From: Populus alba
Taxonomy: Eukaryota; Streptophyta; Magnoliopsida; Malpighiales; Salicaceae
Assembly (NCBI RefSeq): GCF_005239225.2
Contig: NC_133302.1
Coordinates: forward strand, 15,975,357 to 16,039,356
Reading direction: 5' to 3'
Length of the DNA: 64,000 nucleotides
The notes under the pieces were generated by a model, which saw only the letters and a program-made list of their open reading frames with translations, was not told the origin of the DNA and searched no databases. Position 1 is the first letter of the stretch. Each line of letters begins with the position of its first letter. Below are positions 23,478 through 35,949 of this stretch, piece after piece. Made by a program: the position numbers and the translations under genes.

Positions 23478-25596
23478 TTACTGGACAGCCCTCCAGTCAG
23501 CCTCCTCTTGTTGAAGCTGTTTCCGAATATCTCCTTCAAAAGCATAAAGGTTGGAATTGTCCCCAATAAGCAAAGCTTCCCCAATCTGGACCATACCCTG
23601 AACTTCTCGATCTTCTGAACTCACAATAGCTTCTTCATCTCCTGATTGCATAGATCCTGTTATAACAAAGATGTTTATGAGAATCCCCAACATTTTGAAA
23701 ATGGCGTCTATTCCCCATGTGAACATCTGAGTCATCTGTAGATTCTTCTATGTCATCCGCGTGTCTCTGTAAAGTCCCATGAATTGTTAAAAGTTTTGTC
23801 TTTCTTCGTCTTGAGCGAAATTTCACTTGACTGCTGTCCTGTTGAGTAAGATCTCTAGAGTTGGTATACATAGTATAACCCAACTTTAGGGGTTGGCTTT
23901 GTTCATCCGTTTGGGGCCATGTATCTTGAATTGGCTCATGGGCCAAGTCATAATTGGAGCAAGAAAATGAGGAGGTACTATCAAGGGAGTCAGAAACAGT
24001 AAGTACCCAAACTAAGCTGGGCTTCTACCATAAGGTGGTGGCCCGAAGTAACATGACCAAGGTCCACCGAATGATGAGCTTGAACATTGGAGTCTTGCAC
24101 CTTGCTAACATCGGCAGCATAGTTGCTAGTTGTGCTGACATGATGATTTAAGTTTTGAGTATATCCCAAAATTTCGGGGAAAAAGATCTGTAGACATTGT
24201 TGGGAAGTGGACTTGCCCCCCTAGTTGTTGCAGTGCATTTATGATGACAAGAGAGCTGTGGTCTTGGAGCCTAGTTGGAGCCGAATATGAAGCCTCCCTA
24301 TAAGCTGTATCATCAGCTAGATGTGGTTTATCAGTTGCCGCCTCTTCACAATTTGAAAAAGATTTCATTTTGTCCCCCGTATCAAGCCCCACGTCATGAG
24401 TAGTTTCAACTGAAAAAATTTGCTATAGTTCCATCCGAACTAGATTCATAGCCACCAGTTGTGGACCCATCTTCCAAAACTAAGTTACTATGGAAGGTGT
24501 CCATGGAGTAGCAAATTGACTCAGCCATGGGATAGTGAAGACTGTCGATTTCGTCAATACGAATGGTATGTTCTTCCCCATCAATGTGCAAAGATGATTG
24601 TCTTCCTTATATCTTCATCACTTCTTGTACTAAGCAGTAAGCGTAAAGATACAAGGGCTGAGCGTCTGAGGCCTAAACGGTCAAAGCCAATAATATCTCC
24701 TGTAGATCTGAGAAGAGTTGCTAGACAGTTTCTGTTCCATCCAACTATTGGCAATCCTTGTATGGAGATCCATGCTAACCTATCAATGGCACAATCCGTA
24801 GAAAGCCATGGCCTTATATCATCAAAATATTTGTCCCAATAAGGCAAGTCAGCCTCAAAAGCTTGCATCATGGAGGGATGATCTTCAAATAGGATCAGAA
24901 CCTGTGAAGCACCAAGAAACCTCATTCCGGTTGATTGAATGTCACAACTAATAAGTTCATCTTGGATCTTTCCATAGTCTACACCTGCAGATATAGATGC
25001 AAGCAAACAATTGTTCAACCATGATATGTCTTGTGGTTTTGGAGAGTAAATGACAGTTTCTTTCCTCGAATCAAGTTCAGGTGGCTTTTTGAGGAAGACA
25101 AGTTTCTTGCGCAGACATTAGATGGTGCGGGGTATCCATAGTTTGCAGAACTGTTGCATAGGTTCGGTGATCTCTTGTTCTAAAAGGTGGGCTTTTCAGT
25201 CTAGCTACAGGTTTAAGGGGATTTTGTGGGATTTTGCCTTGTGTGTGTCTTGTTTCAAATCTTGCTAAGTTAACCCGCAACTTATAAGAGTCAAACCAAA
25301 TATTATTTAAGCTGCATAGTATATCATCAGTTGAGTCTTTAGAGAAAAGGGTACAAAACCCAAATCGCCTTCCAGCTTTGTTTGGTTTTCTTGCCATAAA
25401 AAAGGCTTTGAACATATCCAATTTGAAGCAGACGAGCTCGTAGATCATGATAGGAAAGGTAACTTGGATATCTCTCCAAGTAAAACTTATGTGGTTGAGG
25501 GTGGTGTGTGTGGGACAGGGGGCGTGGAGGTGGAGGTGGATGGATTTGGGTGTTTTGGTTGTTTGAGGGATGTTCATGTTGATGTTGGATGGCCAT
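23478..25596 (-). pseudogene. LINE ORF1: RRM and DUF4283-like RNA-binding protein, interrupted
   Basis: Likely start at 25596 (MAIQHQHEHPSNNQ, then a Pro/His-rich stretch). An RRM-like domain is recognised from the RNP1-like RRFGFCTLF and NNIWFDSYKLRVNLARF. A DUF4283-like region follows (DDIRPWLSTDCAIDRLAWIS, then GLPIVGWN). The remainder is hydrophilic and broken into short frames down to 23478, 46 bases before ORF2. Frameshifts and stops separate at least five pieces. The protein would have bound LINE RNA. Confidence 0.8.
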
Positions 25597-25854
25597 GGTT
25601 TTTGGGAGAGGTTTTTTAGGCTAATAAGTCTTTCTTGCCCAAACCAGGTGATAAGGCTGCAATTATTTGTCTGCTTTCCTTTTCCTTCTTCTTTTAACGG
25701 TTCAATTAATGAACTGCCCAAGCAAGGATGCTGAGTTCTCTCAAATTAATGAACTTTGATAGCAATTAACAAGAAAAATCAAGAGCTAATAAAAGATTAG
25801 ATCCATGAATGGAAAACTAATGAAGATCTTCAAGCTAACCCAAGGGCTCGTGCT

Positions 25855-26612
25855 CCCGGATCCAATGGTAACGCTGCCGGATCAACTGCTGGAGCCGCCA
25901 CACAAGCGGCTGGAGCCATCCCTTCCGCTGCTTGAGCAGCTGGATCCGTTGCTGGAGACACTATGCCGCTAAGAGTAGGAAGGAGAAGTCAGAAGTGCTG
26001 GATCCGCTGCTGGTGGAGGTGGATCTGGATCCGCTGCTGCTACTGTGTTGCTGGAGTTTCTTGGAAACTGATACTCTGTTTTGCAAAACGTCACAGCAGA
26101 TCTTTCTATTTTGTGCAAGTCCTTAACAGAAAGTAGAAGTCTAGCCATGCATTTGATTATCAGCGGCTGGAGCCATCCCTTCCGCTGCTTGAGCAGCTGA
26201 ATCCACTGCTGGTGGAGGTGGAGCTGGATCCGTTGCTGCTGCTGCGTTGCTGGAGACAAGCTGATCACTTGATCACTTCTCTTCCTTTTTCATCTTCTTC
26301 TCTTTCCCTTCAAGAAGCCACTGTGCAAAACACCCTTCTCTGTTGCTGCATCTGACGGAGATCACACTCTCTAGAAAGACATTTGTAGAGCTAGGGAGAA
26401 GCAACGTTTGTCTTTCTCTGGCAGCGATAGGATCTGATCTCTAGTGCTAGGAAACTTTAATTACTGGAAAGGGTTCTTTTGAGGACGAGAAAACTTTGTT
26501 TCGTCGCCCTAGGTTTGGTGATGGGGCTGGAGGAGGTGGCGGGCTTGGTGGTTGAGCTGGATTTGGTGGGGGTACTGTTGGTGGGGCTGGAGGTGGATTG
26601 GGAGGAGGTGCT
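25855..26612 (-). other. LINE 5' leader with internal duplication
   Basis: Higher in GC than the surroundings. A block starting CGGCTGGAGCCATCCCTTCC (plus strand) occurs at about 25909 and again at about 26164, and a TGGTGGAGGTGGA-containing block at about 26008 and 26211. Tandem repeats in the leader are common in LINE promoters. The outermost part (26479-26612) is G-rich on the plus strand. No gene recognised. Confidence 0.6.
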
Positions 26613-26629
26613 AGCAATACCTTTAGACT
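26613..26629. repeat. LINE target site duplication, right copy
   Basis: Perfect 17-bp match to 19548-19564. It retains the last 9 bases of exon 3 and the GTATTGCT donor next to the LINE 5' end. Confidence 0.95.
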
Positions 26630-28843
26630 GCATTGGTTCCATGGGCATTACACTTGATCTATGATGACAGGGTTTTGGACATTGTTCATGACAATATCCT
26701 CAAAATGCATGTTAGATGCGGCACCACCGTATAAAGCTGGCCAAGATTTTATTCTAACGCCATTTGTAGTATCTGAGATGGTGCAGTTCTTGACAAATAT
26801 TCCAGAAACAGGTTTCTCATTGGGGTATTTCCCTAAACTTCCAACACTGATGCCATGGCCAGGTCCACATGTTACTCCTGTGATGTGTAGTTCTTCGGTG
26901 CCATCCCCCACGGAGATACAATCATCGCCTGTGCCAATTTTTGAATCGATAATGTAGATCCCAGTAGATCGGCCGATGTGGATTCCATCGGTGTTTACAC
27001 TCTCACCAGGTGCACTCACGGTAAAATGCTGGAAGGTGAGGTTTCTGCACCCCAAGACGTTAACATGAAAGTTCTTGCTATCTCGACTAGTTATATCTCG
27101 GACTAATGCATTGGTGATGAAATCGAACCTTATATTTCTGATCCATGTTAGAAGCAAACAAAAGGCAAATGATTAAAGAAACCTTGGTAGTGCCATAACA
27201 TATAATTAGGCTTCATAATGGTGAGTAGATTACCATTGGGAGGCTGTCACAATCTTTATCTTTCTGACATGTACTTTTGCTCCAAGCAGCCTTTCCCTGC
27301 CCATCAAAAGTGCCGCTTCCCGACAATGTAAATTTATCTACGTATCCGAAATTAACCCAATGACCTCCTGAGAACTGATTTGGGTCAACCGGTGCCTTCA
27401 ATATGCCATCAACTTGGAGCTCAATCGCAGCCTTGCAAGGACCTGCTAGAGTCAATTTCCGTAACGAGTATGTCCCACTTGGAATAAGAACTTTGCTGGG
27501 GTTGGTTGAAGCACAAGCATCTTTCCAAGCATTGGTTAATGCCTAAAAATGGAAAGAGAAGGGAAATGTTTAGAGAGGATCAGCAGGTCTCAAATTCTAA
27601 GGAAACGTAAATAAGTTCTGACGCGAATACTACATATTCAGCTATTTAAAAATCAAACGCATGCGTGCGAGAAAATATATAAGATACCTCTGTGATATCT
27701 TTATCGGCACCATATTTAGTCACATCGAAGACACCTTTTGATTGGGCTTTAGCTGCTGATGCTAACAATAAAAATACTGAGAATGATATTATTGCTGAGG
27801 ATACAACTTTCATGCCCATCTTTTTGTCAGCTATGTTGCTTTCTTTCTTCAATACTCTAGGAAAAGGAATGAATTTCTTAATCTTCCATTGCGATCCTTT
27901 ATAGGGCGAGAGGGGAATTCAACACCACTCGTAAATTTATCATGCAGTTGATGAATTTTGTCCATGTTTGTTCAAGGTTGTAGCTTTGCCCTTCAATGTC
28001 ATTGCTATTATTAGCTTCTCTTGCAATATAGCATATCAAAATGTTCTAAGAAAAATCTATATATATCCATCACACTGTCCATAGAAGCCTAATTTCATGT
28101 AAAGATTTGCTTAATTTAATAAATTGTTACCCAATTTTTTACTTCATTTTTCAAAATTTAAAATAAAAAATATACTTTCAACGCGTAGTTTTGAACGCGC
28201 TCATTGAGTCGATGTTAATGTTGTATTTTTTCCATAAGTCAAAAAACACAAAATAAATCAAAAAAGAAAATAGACAAAAAGCATTTTTATTTTTAGTGGT
28301 CTAATTGCAATTGTGGAAAGGAAAGAACTGATTTTCAAATTGAAAACCCTCTCACCAAGCAACCCAGGTTTTAATCAAATGGTCCACAATCGATTTTTTT
28401 AATCCAGGGCTCTATATTTCCTTGCTTTGCAAAATGTTCTAAGAAAAATTCTATATATATCGATCACACTGTCCATAGAAGCCTAATTTCATGAAAAGAT
28501 TTGTTTAATTTAATAAAAATGCTTCTATTTTTGAAGATTTTGTTGTTGAAGATGTTGATTCCATTTTGTTTTGTTTTTGCCCTTGAAATAGTATGTATCA
28601 AAACTTTAAACAACATCAATCTATGAAAAAAAACATTAACAAGATTCTAAATGCTTTAAAATAAGTCAATTAATAAATATAAAGAGAATGAAAAAATAAT
28701 GAAACTTGAGACTAAGGATACATAAAATTATAATAATAAAAGATTCATAAAACTATTATCCATGCCTTAACAGCTAAAAAAATAGTAAAAATTCTATCAA
28801 AATATTTTGTTACGGAAGCATTAGACGTATTTATTTCACTACT

Positions 28844-28982
28844 ACATTTACTAGTTTTACCGACGGAATTTTCTATCAGCGTGACATTACCATTTCGTCG
28901 GTGAAATTTTACCGACAGAATTCATCCATATTACATCGGTAATTCCATTTCTGTCACCAATTCTATCAATAAAAAAAAAAAA
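28844..28982. mobile_element. CACTA element end, relic (unit 3)
   Basis: Copy of 5503-5640. Confidence 0.55.
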
Positions 28983-30168
28983 CAAAAAACTGATGATTTT
29001 ACAGATGAAAAATGCGCGCCCTAAAAATTATTTCGTCGGCATATCTTGATCAAACAATGTGGTATTATTTAATAAGATGATTAAAAAATAGGTAAAGACA
29101 ATAAATCAATCGAATTAAATAAAAAAAAAAGAGAGATCATAATAAGATGCACACAAAACGAAACTTGCTAGAAAAAAGACAAATTATAATTCTTAGTCAA
29201 CTCAGCGTGAAAGGATGAAATTGAAAAAAACAAAAAAACTAGAGTTAACCCGAGTTAGCATGTCAAACATGAAACCATGATCATGAGGCTGGATAACCTA
29301 GTAAAATGACAATCAAAAATATTATAAAGCGTAATTTTCAACAAACCCCATGTAGAAGGGTAAAAAAATGCAATTAAAAAAAAAAAAAAAACATGCAGAC
29401 CTGTTTAAGCTCACTAAACCCCGCTACCTGGATCATGCAAATGAGATAACATAATAGAAGGCAAAGTGGAGAACATTATGAAACTCAATTATAATATAAA
29501 CCTAATCTTGAAAAATAAAATTAAAACATAATTAAATTAAAAAAAGAATCACAAGATTGAGATTTCAGGTTAACTGAGTTGAAAATAAATTTTGGTTTAA
29601 TCCATATGAGAGATTTGAATATCATAATGGAGTCCTAGGCCATTTGATTGAAAATTGCAAGAATGATGGTATCTGTTGTTATCCATTTTTGGGTTCCCAT
29701 ACAAAAAATAAGAAAATACAAAAAAAATATTCGGAAGGAATAAAATAAAAATAAAAAATAACAACAGGAGTGAGAAAAGGATGCTGGAACACCCATAAAA
29801 TGACTAGGAATTGGTTGAGGAGGTTCAGAAATACAAGAATTGAAATTTGACGTTATATTTTTCTACTGATGAGAGCCCTATTGACAAATAAAATTCAAGT
29901 TGAGAAAGAAAAGTCCAAAATAAGATGTTTATGGACTCAATTAAATTTTATTCAAGGTTTAATTGAATTTATGAAGGGTTTAAATTGCAAGAAAATTGAT
30001 TTTTTAAGTCAATTTAGGCTTTTATTGGAAGTAATTAAAGTTATGGGGTCTAATTACAATTTTGAAGAGTTGATTTGGTCAAATGAGGGGTTTAATTGCA
30101 TAATTATTGAAGTTTGACGGTCAAATGAGGGGTTTAATTGCATAATTACAAGTTAGTCGTTCATATTG

Positions 30169-30645
30169 TTAATTAGAATGGGTCATTTGATCTTGAACTC
30201 GTTGGTCTAACATTGCCACAAACTCTTGAGTTTGAGTGCTCAAAACCGATTGCGAGCATTCAACGATCGAAACATAACTGGTCGTCTGCAAGTTTTTGAC
30301 CGTAGTGTTAGAAAATCCATACACCTGATTTCTGTTGGGTCGATTAGATGATCGCACCTCCAACCACAAATTTGGATCGATATCTGAATGGGTCGAAGGA
30401 TCATCCCTATATCTCTCTTTCAAAACGGTTGTTACATTTATCCTAGAAAGAAAAATTAATTTTAATCAAATTGAAGGAAATTATAACTTATAAAAAAATG
30501 GGTGAAAACCAACATACCACAAAATGCTGAGCTTAGCTATCTACAAGTTGCTGCCCCTCTTTTTGGCGGTTGTCACTGCACACGTGCGTTTTAATAAAAA
30601 GCTCCATCGAGCTTGGCTCGCATTTAAGAAATGTTGCTTGCAAGA
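30169..30645 (-). pseudogene. Plant En/Spm-type transposase fragment (unit 3)
   Basis: Copy of 6825-7300 with extra A/T bases in homopolymers, for example AAAACGG at 30423 where units 1 and 2 have AAACGG. Confidence 0.6.
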
Positions 30646-31933
30646 TAAAAATGTTAGTTAAATATACTTATAAAAAATATCAAATAAAAAAAATTGAGGT
30701 AATAAAAAAAAAAAATCTTACCATCCGTTTTGGATGCGAAATAAACGGAACAGAGCTGCCAGTGTGTGTGGTAATGAAACTGTGAACATCCCAGTGTCGA
30801 TTCTCCTAGTAGCTGAAGACAAATTTTTTGTTATGGTTAAATGGATCGTCAAATTAGGATTTCAGGTTAACCAAGTTATAAACAAATATTTTGAGTTTGT
30901 TTAAAATAGATCGTCATATTGGAATGTCAGGTTAATCTAGATGAACACAAAGATTTTGGTTCTAGTTAAAGTAGATCGGCATATTAAGATCTCGGGTTGA
31001 CCAAATAATACATAGAGATGTTGGTTGTAGTTAAAGGGGATCACCAGATTAGGATCTCAAGTTGACTGAACTATAGACAGATTTTAGTTCTTGTTAAAGG
31101 GGATTGGTAAATTGGGATTTCAAGTTGACCTAGTTAAAGACATAGATTTTGGTTTTGGTTTAGAGAATCACCAGGTTGGGATTTGAGGTTAATGTGCTAT
31201 GAGACAAAGATTTTAGTTGTGGCTAAATTGGGAATTCAGGTTAACCGAGTTGTGAAACAAAAGTTCAACTTGAAGTGAATCACTGAGAAGTAGGATTTTT
31301 AAGTAAACTGAGCTGAGAGCAAAAAGGTGTCAAGATGACAATTGTCAAGAGAAACAATTGCATCATAGTTCTAGTAGAAGGGGATTATTGTGAAGACATA
31401 GTTTGTAGTCATCCGAACTAAAAATTTTAAAAGATTAAGTTTTGAAGAACAATATGTTTGTCTTTAAAATCTTATTACGCAAAGCGCTTGATAAGTCTTT
31501 GCTTTATAAGTATTGTAAAGAGAAGGCATCGGTTGCTACCTTGTTTTTACCCTATTTTTCAAAAAAATTCAAATGAAACCCAAAAAACATAAAAACCTAA
31601 AAAATATGTTATTGATGTATTTGCATCATTTCTAGCATTTTTTTTTTTTTAAAAAAAAAATACTTCTGATGCGTTAAGTTATTAATGCTCTTATTAAGTC
31701 AACATTGATGTTGCCTTTTTTTCAAAAGTCAAAACACAAAACACAAAACAAAAATAAATAAAAAATACATTTATATTTTAGTGATCTAATTGTTATTGTG
31801 GAAGTGAGAGGACCAATTTTAAAATTTAAAACCCTCTCACTAAGCAACCCAACTTTTAATCAAATGGTCTACAATCCATTTCCTTAATTCAATGGTCTAT
31901 ATTTCTTTGTTTGATGTCACTAACATGTAGTAT

Positions 31934-32894
31934 AATATGGGATATGCCAAGACCTTTACCGTCATTAACATGCAAATAATCATTACCATGATAGGGTGCA
32001 GAATCGGTTAGAGTTACAAGATTAGGTGTGATGTGTTGATTCGCGCCGGTGTCGGGGAACCATGCCACATCATAAACATTCCAACAGCAAGATGAGCAGA
32101 TGGCTGCTCGGTATTATTGCAAAACTAGGAACAATGGGGAGCTGTGTGACTGAAAATGGAGCATAATTGGCAGCGGACATGCTGGTGTCCAGACCACTGA
32201 CTAGCCCCTGAGTTGAACCTGGTTTGCTGCCAATTGCGTGGCCTCTAGTCTGCAGGAGATTGGCCCCTGTTCTAGTGAGTGGCGGTTGATGTTGGGATGC
32301 CGATTACCTCGAGAGCGACCCCTGTTGCGTCTGATGTTTGAGCTGTGATGAGACATAACAAGATGAGTAGAAGGCTGTGGTGTTGGCAGTAGTGGTAGCT
32401 GTTGTGACAGAGAAGAAGACAGCAGAGAGGGAGCGATTTCCATTGAATGAAAGGAGTTCTTGTGCATAAATTCATGGGTAAGAAGATGGATGTGAAGATC
32501 AGCATGTGACAACGCTTCTGCCTTGGTTATGAGACTCGTTACCAAGTCTTTGAACTCACCACAAAGGCTACCAAACACATAGAGATTGAAGTCTTCAAGA
32601 GACATGGGGCGACTAGTAGCAGCCAATTTGTCAAATAACGATTAGGCTTGCTGCATGTATATACTAACAGATGAGTCTCCTTGCCGAAGGTCTTGAAAGG
32701 AGCTATGGAGTTGCATGATGCGAGAATTAGACGGAGATGCAAGTGCTTTCTCAAGAGTGCGCCAAACACAATGCGAGGTAGAACAATCTACACGAGATAC
32801 AACACATCCCACGGAGAGCGAGGAGAGTAACGCACTCAAAATAAGTTGATCTTGTTGCTTCCAATGAAGAAAAGAAGGATTGATTGTGGAGGAA
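31934..32894 (-). pseudogene. Copia gag-protease fragment (unit 3)
   Basis: Copy of 8585-9545. A missing C near 32791 and an extra C near 32809 shift the frame over a few residues and back again (SVGCVVSRVDCS instead of SVDVLYLVVDCS). Paired indels of this kind look like sequencing errors. Confidence 0.7.
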
Positions 32895-33458
32895 GAATCA
32901 ACAGAACTATCAGAACATAAGATGGAGGAAACGACACTTAGCCGTCAATGAAGTGAAAACCACCTTGACTAATGAGACGGGGCTTCATTTGTGTTTTTAC
33001 CCATGTTTTGGTTTCCACACAAAAATGATAAAATAAAAAAAATATTCGCAAGAAATCCAAAAAATAATAGGAGCAAGAAAAGGATCCTAGAATGCCGAAA
33101 AATGGCCACAATTGGTTGAGGAAATTCAATTTTGAAATAAATATATTCAAAATCAGATGTTTATAGACTCAATTAAATTTTATCTAAGGTTTAATTGAAT
33201 TTATGGAGTGTTTGATCGTAAGAAAAGTTGATTTTAAAGTCAATTTAGGCTTTTATTAAAAAAAATTAAAGTTCTGGGTCCAATTATAATTTTGAAGAGT
33301 TGATTTGATCAAATTAGAAGTTTAATTGCATAATTATTGAAGTTTGATGGCCAATTAGGGACTTGATTGAAACAATCCGAAACCGAGGACCAAACTGGAA
33401 AATGTGCTAAAATCAAGGGATTCAATCACAATTCATTCGGGGTGATTACAAAATTATA

Positions 33459-35949
33459 AAGACAATTTTTTTAAGTTATAAAAATGATTTTGGATAAACT
33501 ATTGATCCCAAGATAGAGTAACATCACAATTTAATACAGTGAAAAATATTCTTTTGAGAGGAAATTGCAATGCCTTTTTAGTACTCTAATTCAATGGACA
33601 ACACGCTTGATCTATGATAGGGGATTTTGAGTTATTGTCTATATATTTATTTCTCTACTTTCATGCTTCAGAATTTTGGAAACGTAGTTTAAATAAATTA
33701 TAAACACAAATTTTCATGGAAATTGTTTAATTGTTTTTAATAAAAAAAAAAAAAAAAAAAGGTGAAGTTGATGAATTTTGTCCATGTTTGTGTAAGGTCG
33801 TAGCTTTGCCATTCAATTTCATTACTATTTTAGTCCTATGAAATATTTGTTTCAGGTCATATTTGACAAAGTTAATTAATATTTTTTAAAAAATCATTAA
33901 AAAAAATAAGAGTAAAAGGAAATTTGTACAAAAAAAAGGGCATGGACCGTAAGTAATAAATTAAAGGAAAAATCTTTTAGGGTTGCTATATGATTTACAC
34001 TGTTTTTGCATCTTTTTTTTATACATAAGATTGAAGATTTATTGAAATTAAATTGTAAAAGAAACCAAGCGATCTTGTATTTAAAATTAAAATAATTAAA
34101 TTTTATTCATCTGTTTAATCAAAATTACAAGATGGACTTCTCCATCTAAAAACGAGCCTACGAATGACGAAACCAAAAGAATTTCAGATGGAAGTCCCTA
34201 TCTTCAACATCCGGATGCGCTCATTATCCCAGAAATTATGGGCTTAACGTTAGAACATTGGGATTTTGCAGGGCCGTCTGGTCCGCTATATGCAAGTTTA
34301 ATGTGGGCAAGCTGCACCTTGTCACATGGGATGCCACTGCTGCAAGCAATCTGAACAACAACCGGAGTTGCGGAAGTTCCCCTTATATTCTTAAAACTAA
34401 CATCACTGATCTTCACTTTTGATGGAGCCTGCAAAAGAAAACAAGAAAGAACATTAAGACCCCAATAGACTTTTAGTAATCTCCCTAGAACTGATGAACA
34501 TAAAAAAATCAGTATGCTTGTGTAGGCGTTCTTCAGAATTGCATTATGGATCTAGCCTGATGCAACCAATTATGGAATGCAGTGCACAGCATGTTTGCTT
34601 CACAGTCAATACTATGAATTGCGAATTGCGTTGAAACATTTTTTTTTCATAAGATGTAAGAAAGATTTTGATAAATTGTGGAGTGTTTGAGCCACGAATT
34701 GGGTAAAATATTGTCACAGTAATTTATTAGTACTGTGAAAATATCCTTATGGTAACAGAAAAAAGCAATACCTTTAGACTGCATTGGTTCCATGGGCAAT
34801 ACACTTGATCTATGATGACAGGGTTTTGGACATTGTTCATGACAATATCCTCAAAATGCATGTTAGATGCGGCACCACCGTATAAAGCTGGCCAAGATTT
34901 TATTCTAACGCCATTTGTAGTATCTGAGATGGTGCAGTTCTTGACAAATATTCCAGAAAACAGGTTTCTCATTGGGGTATTTCCCTAAACTTCCAACACT
35001 GATGCCATGGCCAGGTCCACATGTTACTCCTGTGATGTGTTAGTTCTTCGGTGCCATCCCCCACGGAAGATACAATCATCGCCTGTGCCAATTTTTGAAT
35101 CGATAATGTAGATCCCAGTAGATCGGCCGATGTGGATTCCATCGGTGTTTACACTCTCACCAGGTGCACTCACGGTAAAATGCTGGAAGGTGAGGTTTCT
35201 GCACCCCAAGACGTTAACATGAAAGTTCTTGCTATCTCGACTAGTTATATTCTCGGACTAATGCATTGGTGATGAAATCGAACCTTATATTCTGATCCAT
35301 GTTAGAAGCAAACAAAAGGCAAATGATTAAAGAAACCTTGGTAGTGCCATAACATATAATTAGGCTTCATAATGGTGAGTAGATTACCATTGGGAGGCTG
35401 TCACAATCTTTATCTTTCTGACATGTACTTTTTGCTCCAAGCAGCCTTTCCCTGCCCATCAAAAGTGCCGCTTCCCGACAATGTAAATTTATCTACGTAT
35501 CCGAAATTAACCCAATGACCTCCTGAGAACTGATTTGGGTCAACCGGTGCCTTCAATATGCCATCAACTTGGAGCTCAATCGCAGCCTTGCAAGGACCTG
35601 CTAGAGTCAATTTCCGTAACGAGTAATGTCCCACTTGGAATAAGAACTTTGCTGGGGTTGGTTGAAGCACAAGCATCTTTCCAAGCAATTGGTTAATGCC
35701 TAAAAATGGAAAGAGAAGGGAAATGTTTAGAGAGGATCAGCAGTCTCAAATTCTAAGGAAAACGTAAATAAGTTCTGACGCGAATACTACATATTCAGCT
35801 ATTTAAAAATCAAACGCATGCGTGCGAGAAAATATATAAGATACCTCTGTGATATCTTTATCGGCACCATATTTAGTCACATCGAAGACACCTTTTGATT
35901 GGGCTTTAGCTGCTGATGCTAACAATAAAAATACTGAGAATGATATTAT
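33459..35949. repeat. Tandem array unit 4, truncated by the gap
   Basis: Starts like units 2 and 3 and carries the fossil exon (about 33574-33643) and polygalacturonase copy 4. It is cut at 35950 by the N run. Whether the rest of the unit, or more units, lies in the gap cannot be seen. Confidence 0.88.
34204..35949 (-). pseudogene. Exopolygalacturonase copy 4, partial, many indels
   Basis: Exon 4 is intact at 34428-34204 (LAHIK variant as in copy 3). Exon 3 (35291-34772), exon 2 (35699-35388) and partial exon 1 (35949-35845) follow. Single-base insertions break the frame: GAAAACAGG near 34960, GTGTTAG near 35040, GGAAGAT near 35067, TATTCTCGG near 35250, TTTTTGC near 35430, GTAATGTC near 35624 and CAATTGG near 35688. 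The N-terminus (start codon and part of the signal peptide) is in the gap. None of these changes occurs in copies 1-3, and they cluster beside a gap, so base-call error is at least as likely as real decay. Confidence 0.75.

Larger units (their letters stand above)
19565..26612 (-). mobile_element. L1-type LINE retrotransposon, full length but decayed
   Basis: 7048-bp non-LTR retrotransposon on the minus strand, bounded by a perfect 17-bp target duplication. Order from its 5' end (26612): a GC-richer leader with an internal duplication, ORF1 (RNA-binding), ORF2 (endonuclease plus reverse transcriptase), a short 3' UTR, and an A-tail of only about 7 bases at 19565-19571. It has the same transcriptional orientation as the host polygalacturonase gene. 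Both ORFs are interrupted, so it cannot move by itself now. The long TSD and the apurinic-type endonuclease fit target-primed reverse transcription of the plant L1 clade. Confidence 0.93.
18987..27852 (-). pseudogene. Exopolygalacturonase copy 3, split by a LINE
   Basis: Exons: 27852-27688, 27542-27234, 27137-26621 and, beyond the LINE, 19211-18987. Three lesions are visible. First, an extra T (plus strand) at the start of exon 3 near 27135-27137 shifts the frame right after the exon 2 junction. Second, the Tyr codon in IIDQVYCPW (residue 321) is TAA at 26650-26648. Third, a 7-kb LINE lies in intron 3, eight bases after the exon 3 donor. Exon 4 has Asp-to-His in the LADIK motif (LAHIK), shared with copy 4. 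Exon 1 has Leu-to-Met after Met12. The catalytic motifs are otherwise unchanged, so the inactivation is recent. Confidence 0.88.
18245..33458. repeat. Tandem array unit 3, enlarged by a LINE insertion
   Basis: Same unit as the others, 15.2 kb long because a LINE with its 17-bp target duplication (7065 bases together) is inserted. Subtracting it leaves about 8.15 kb. The slight excess comes mostly from single-base homopolymer insertions, which increase towards the right end. Confidence 0.9.
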
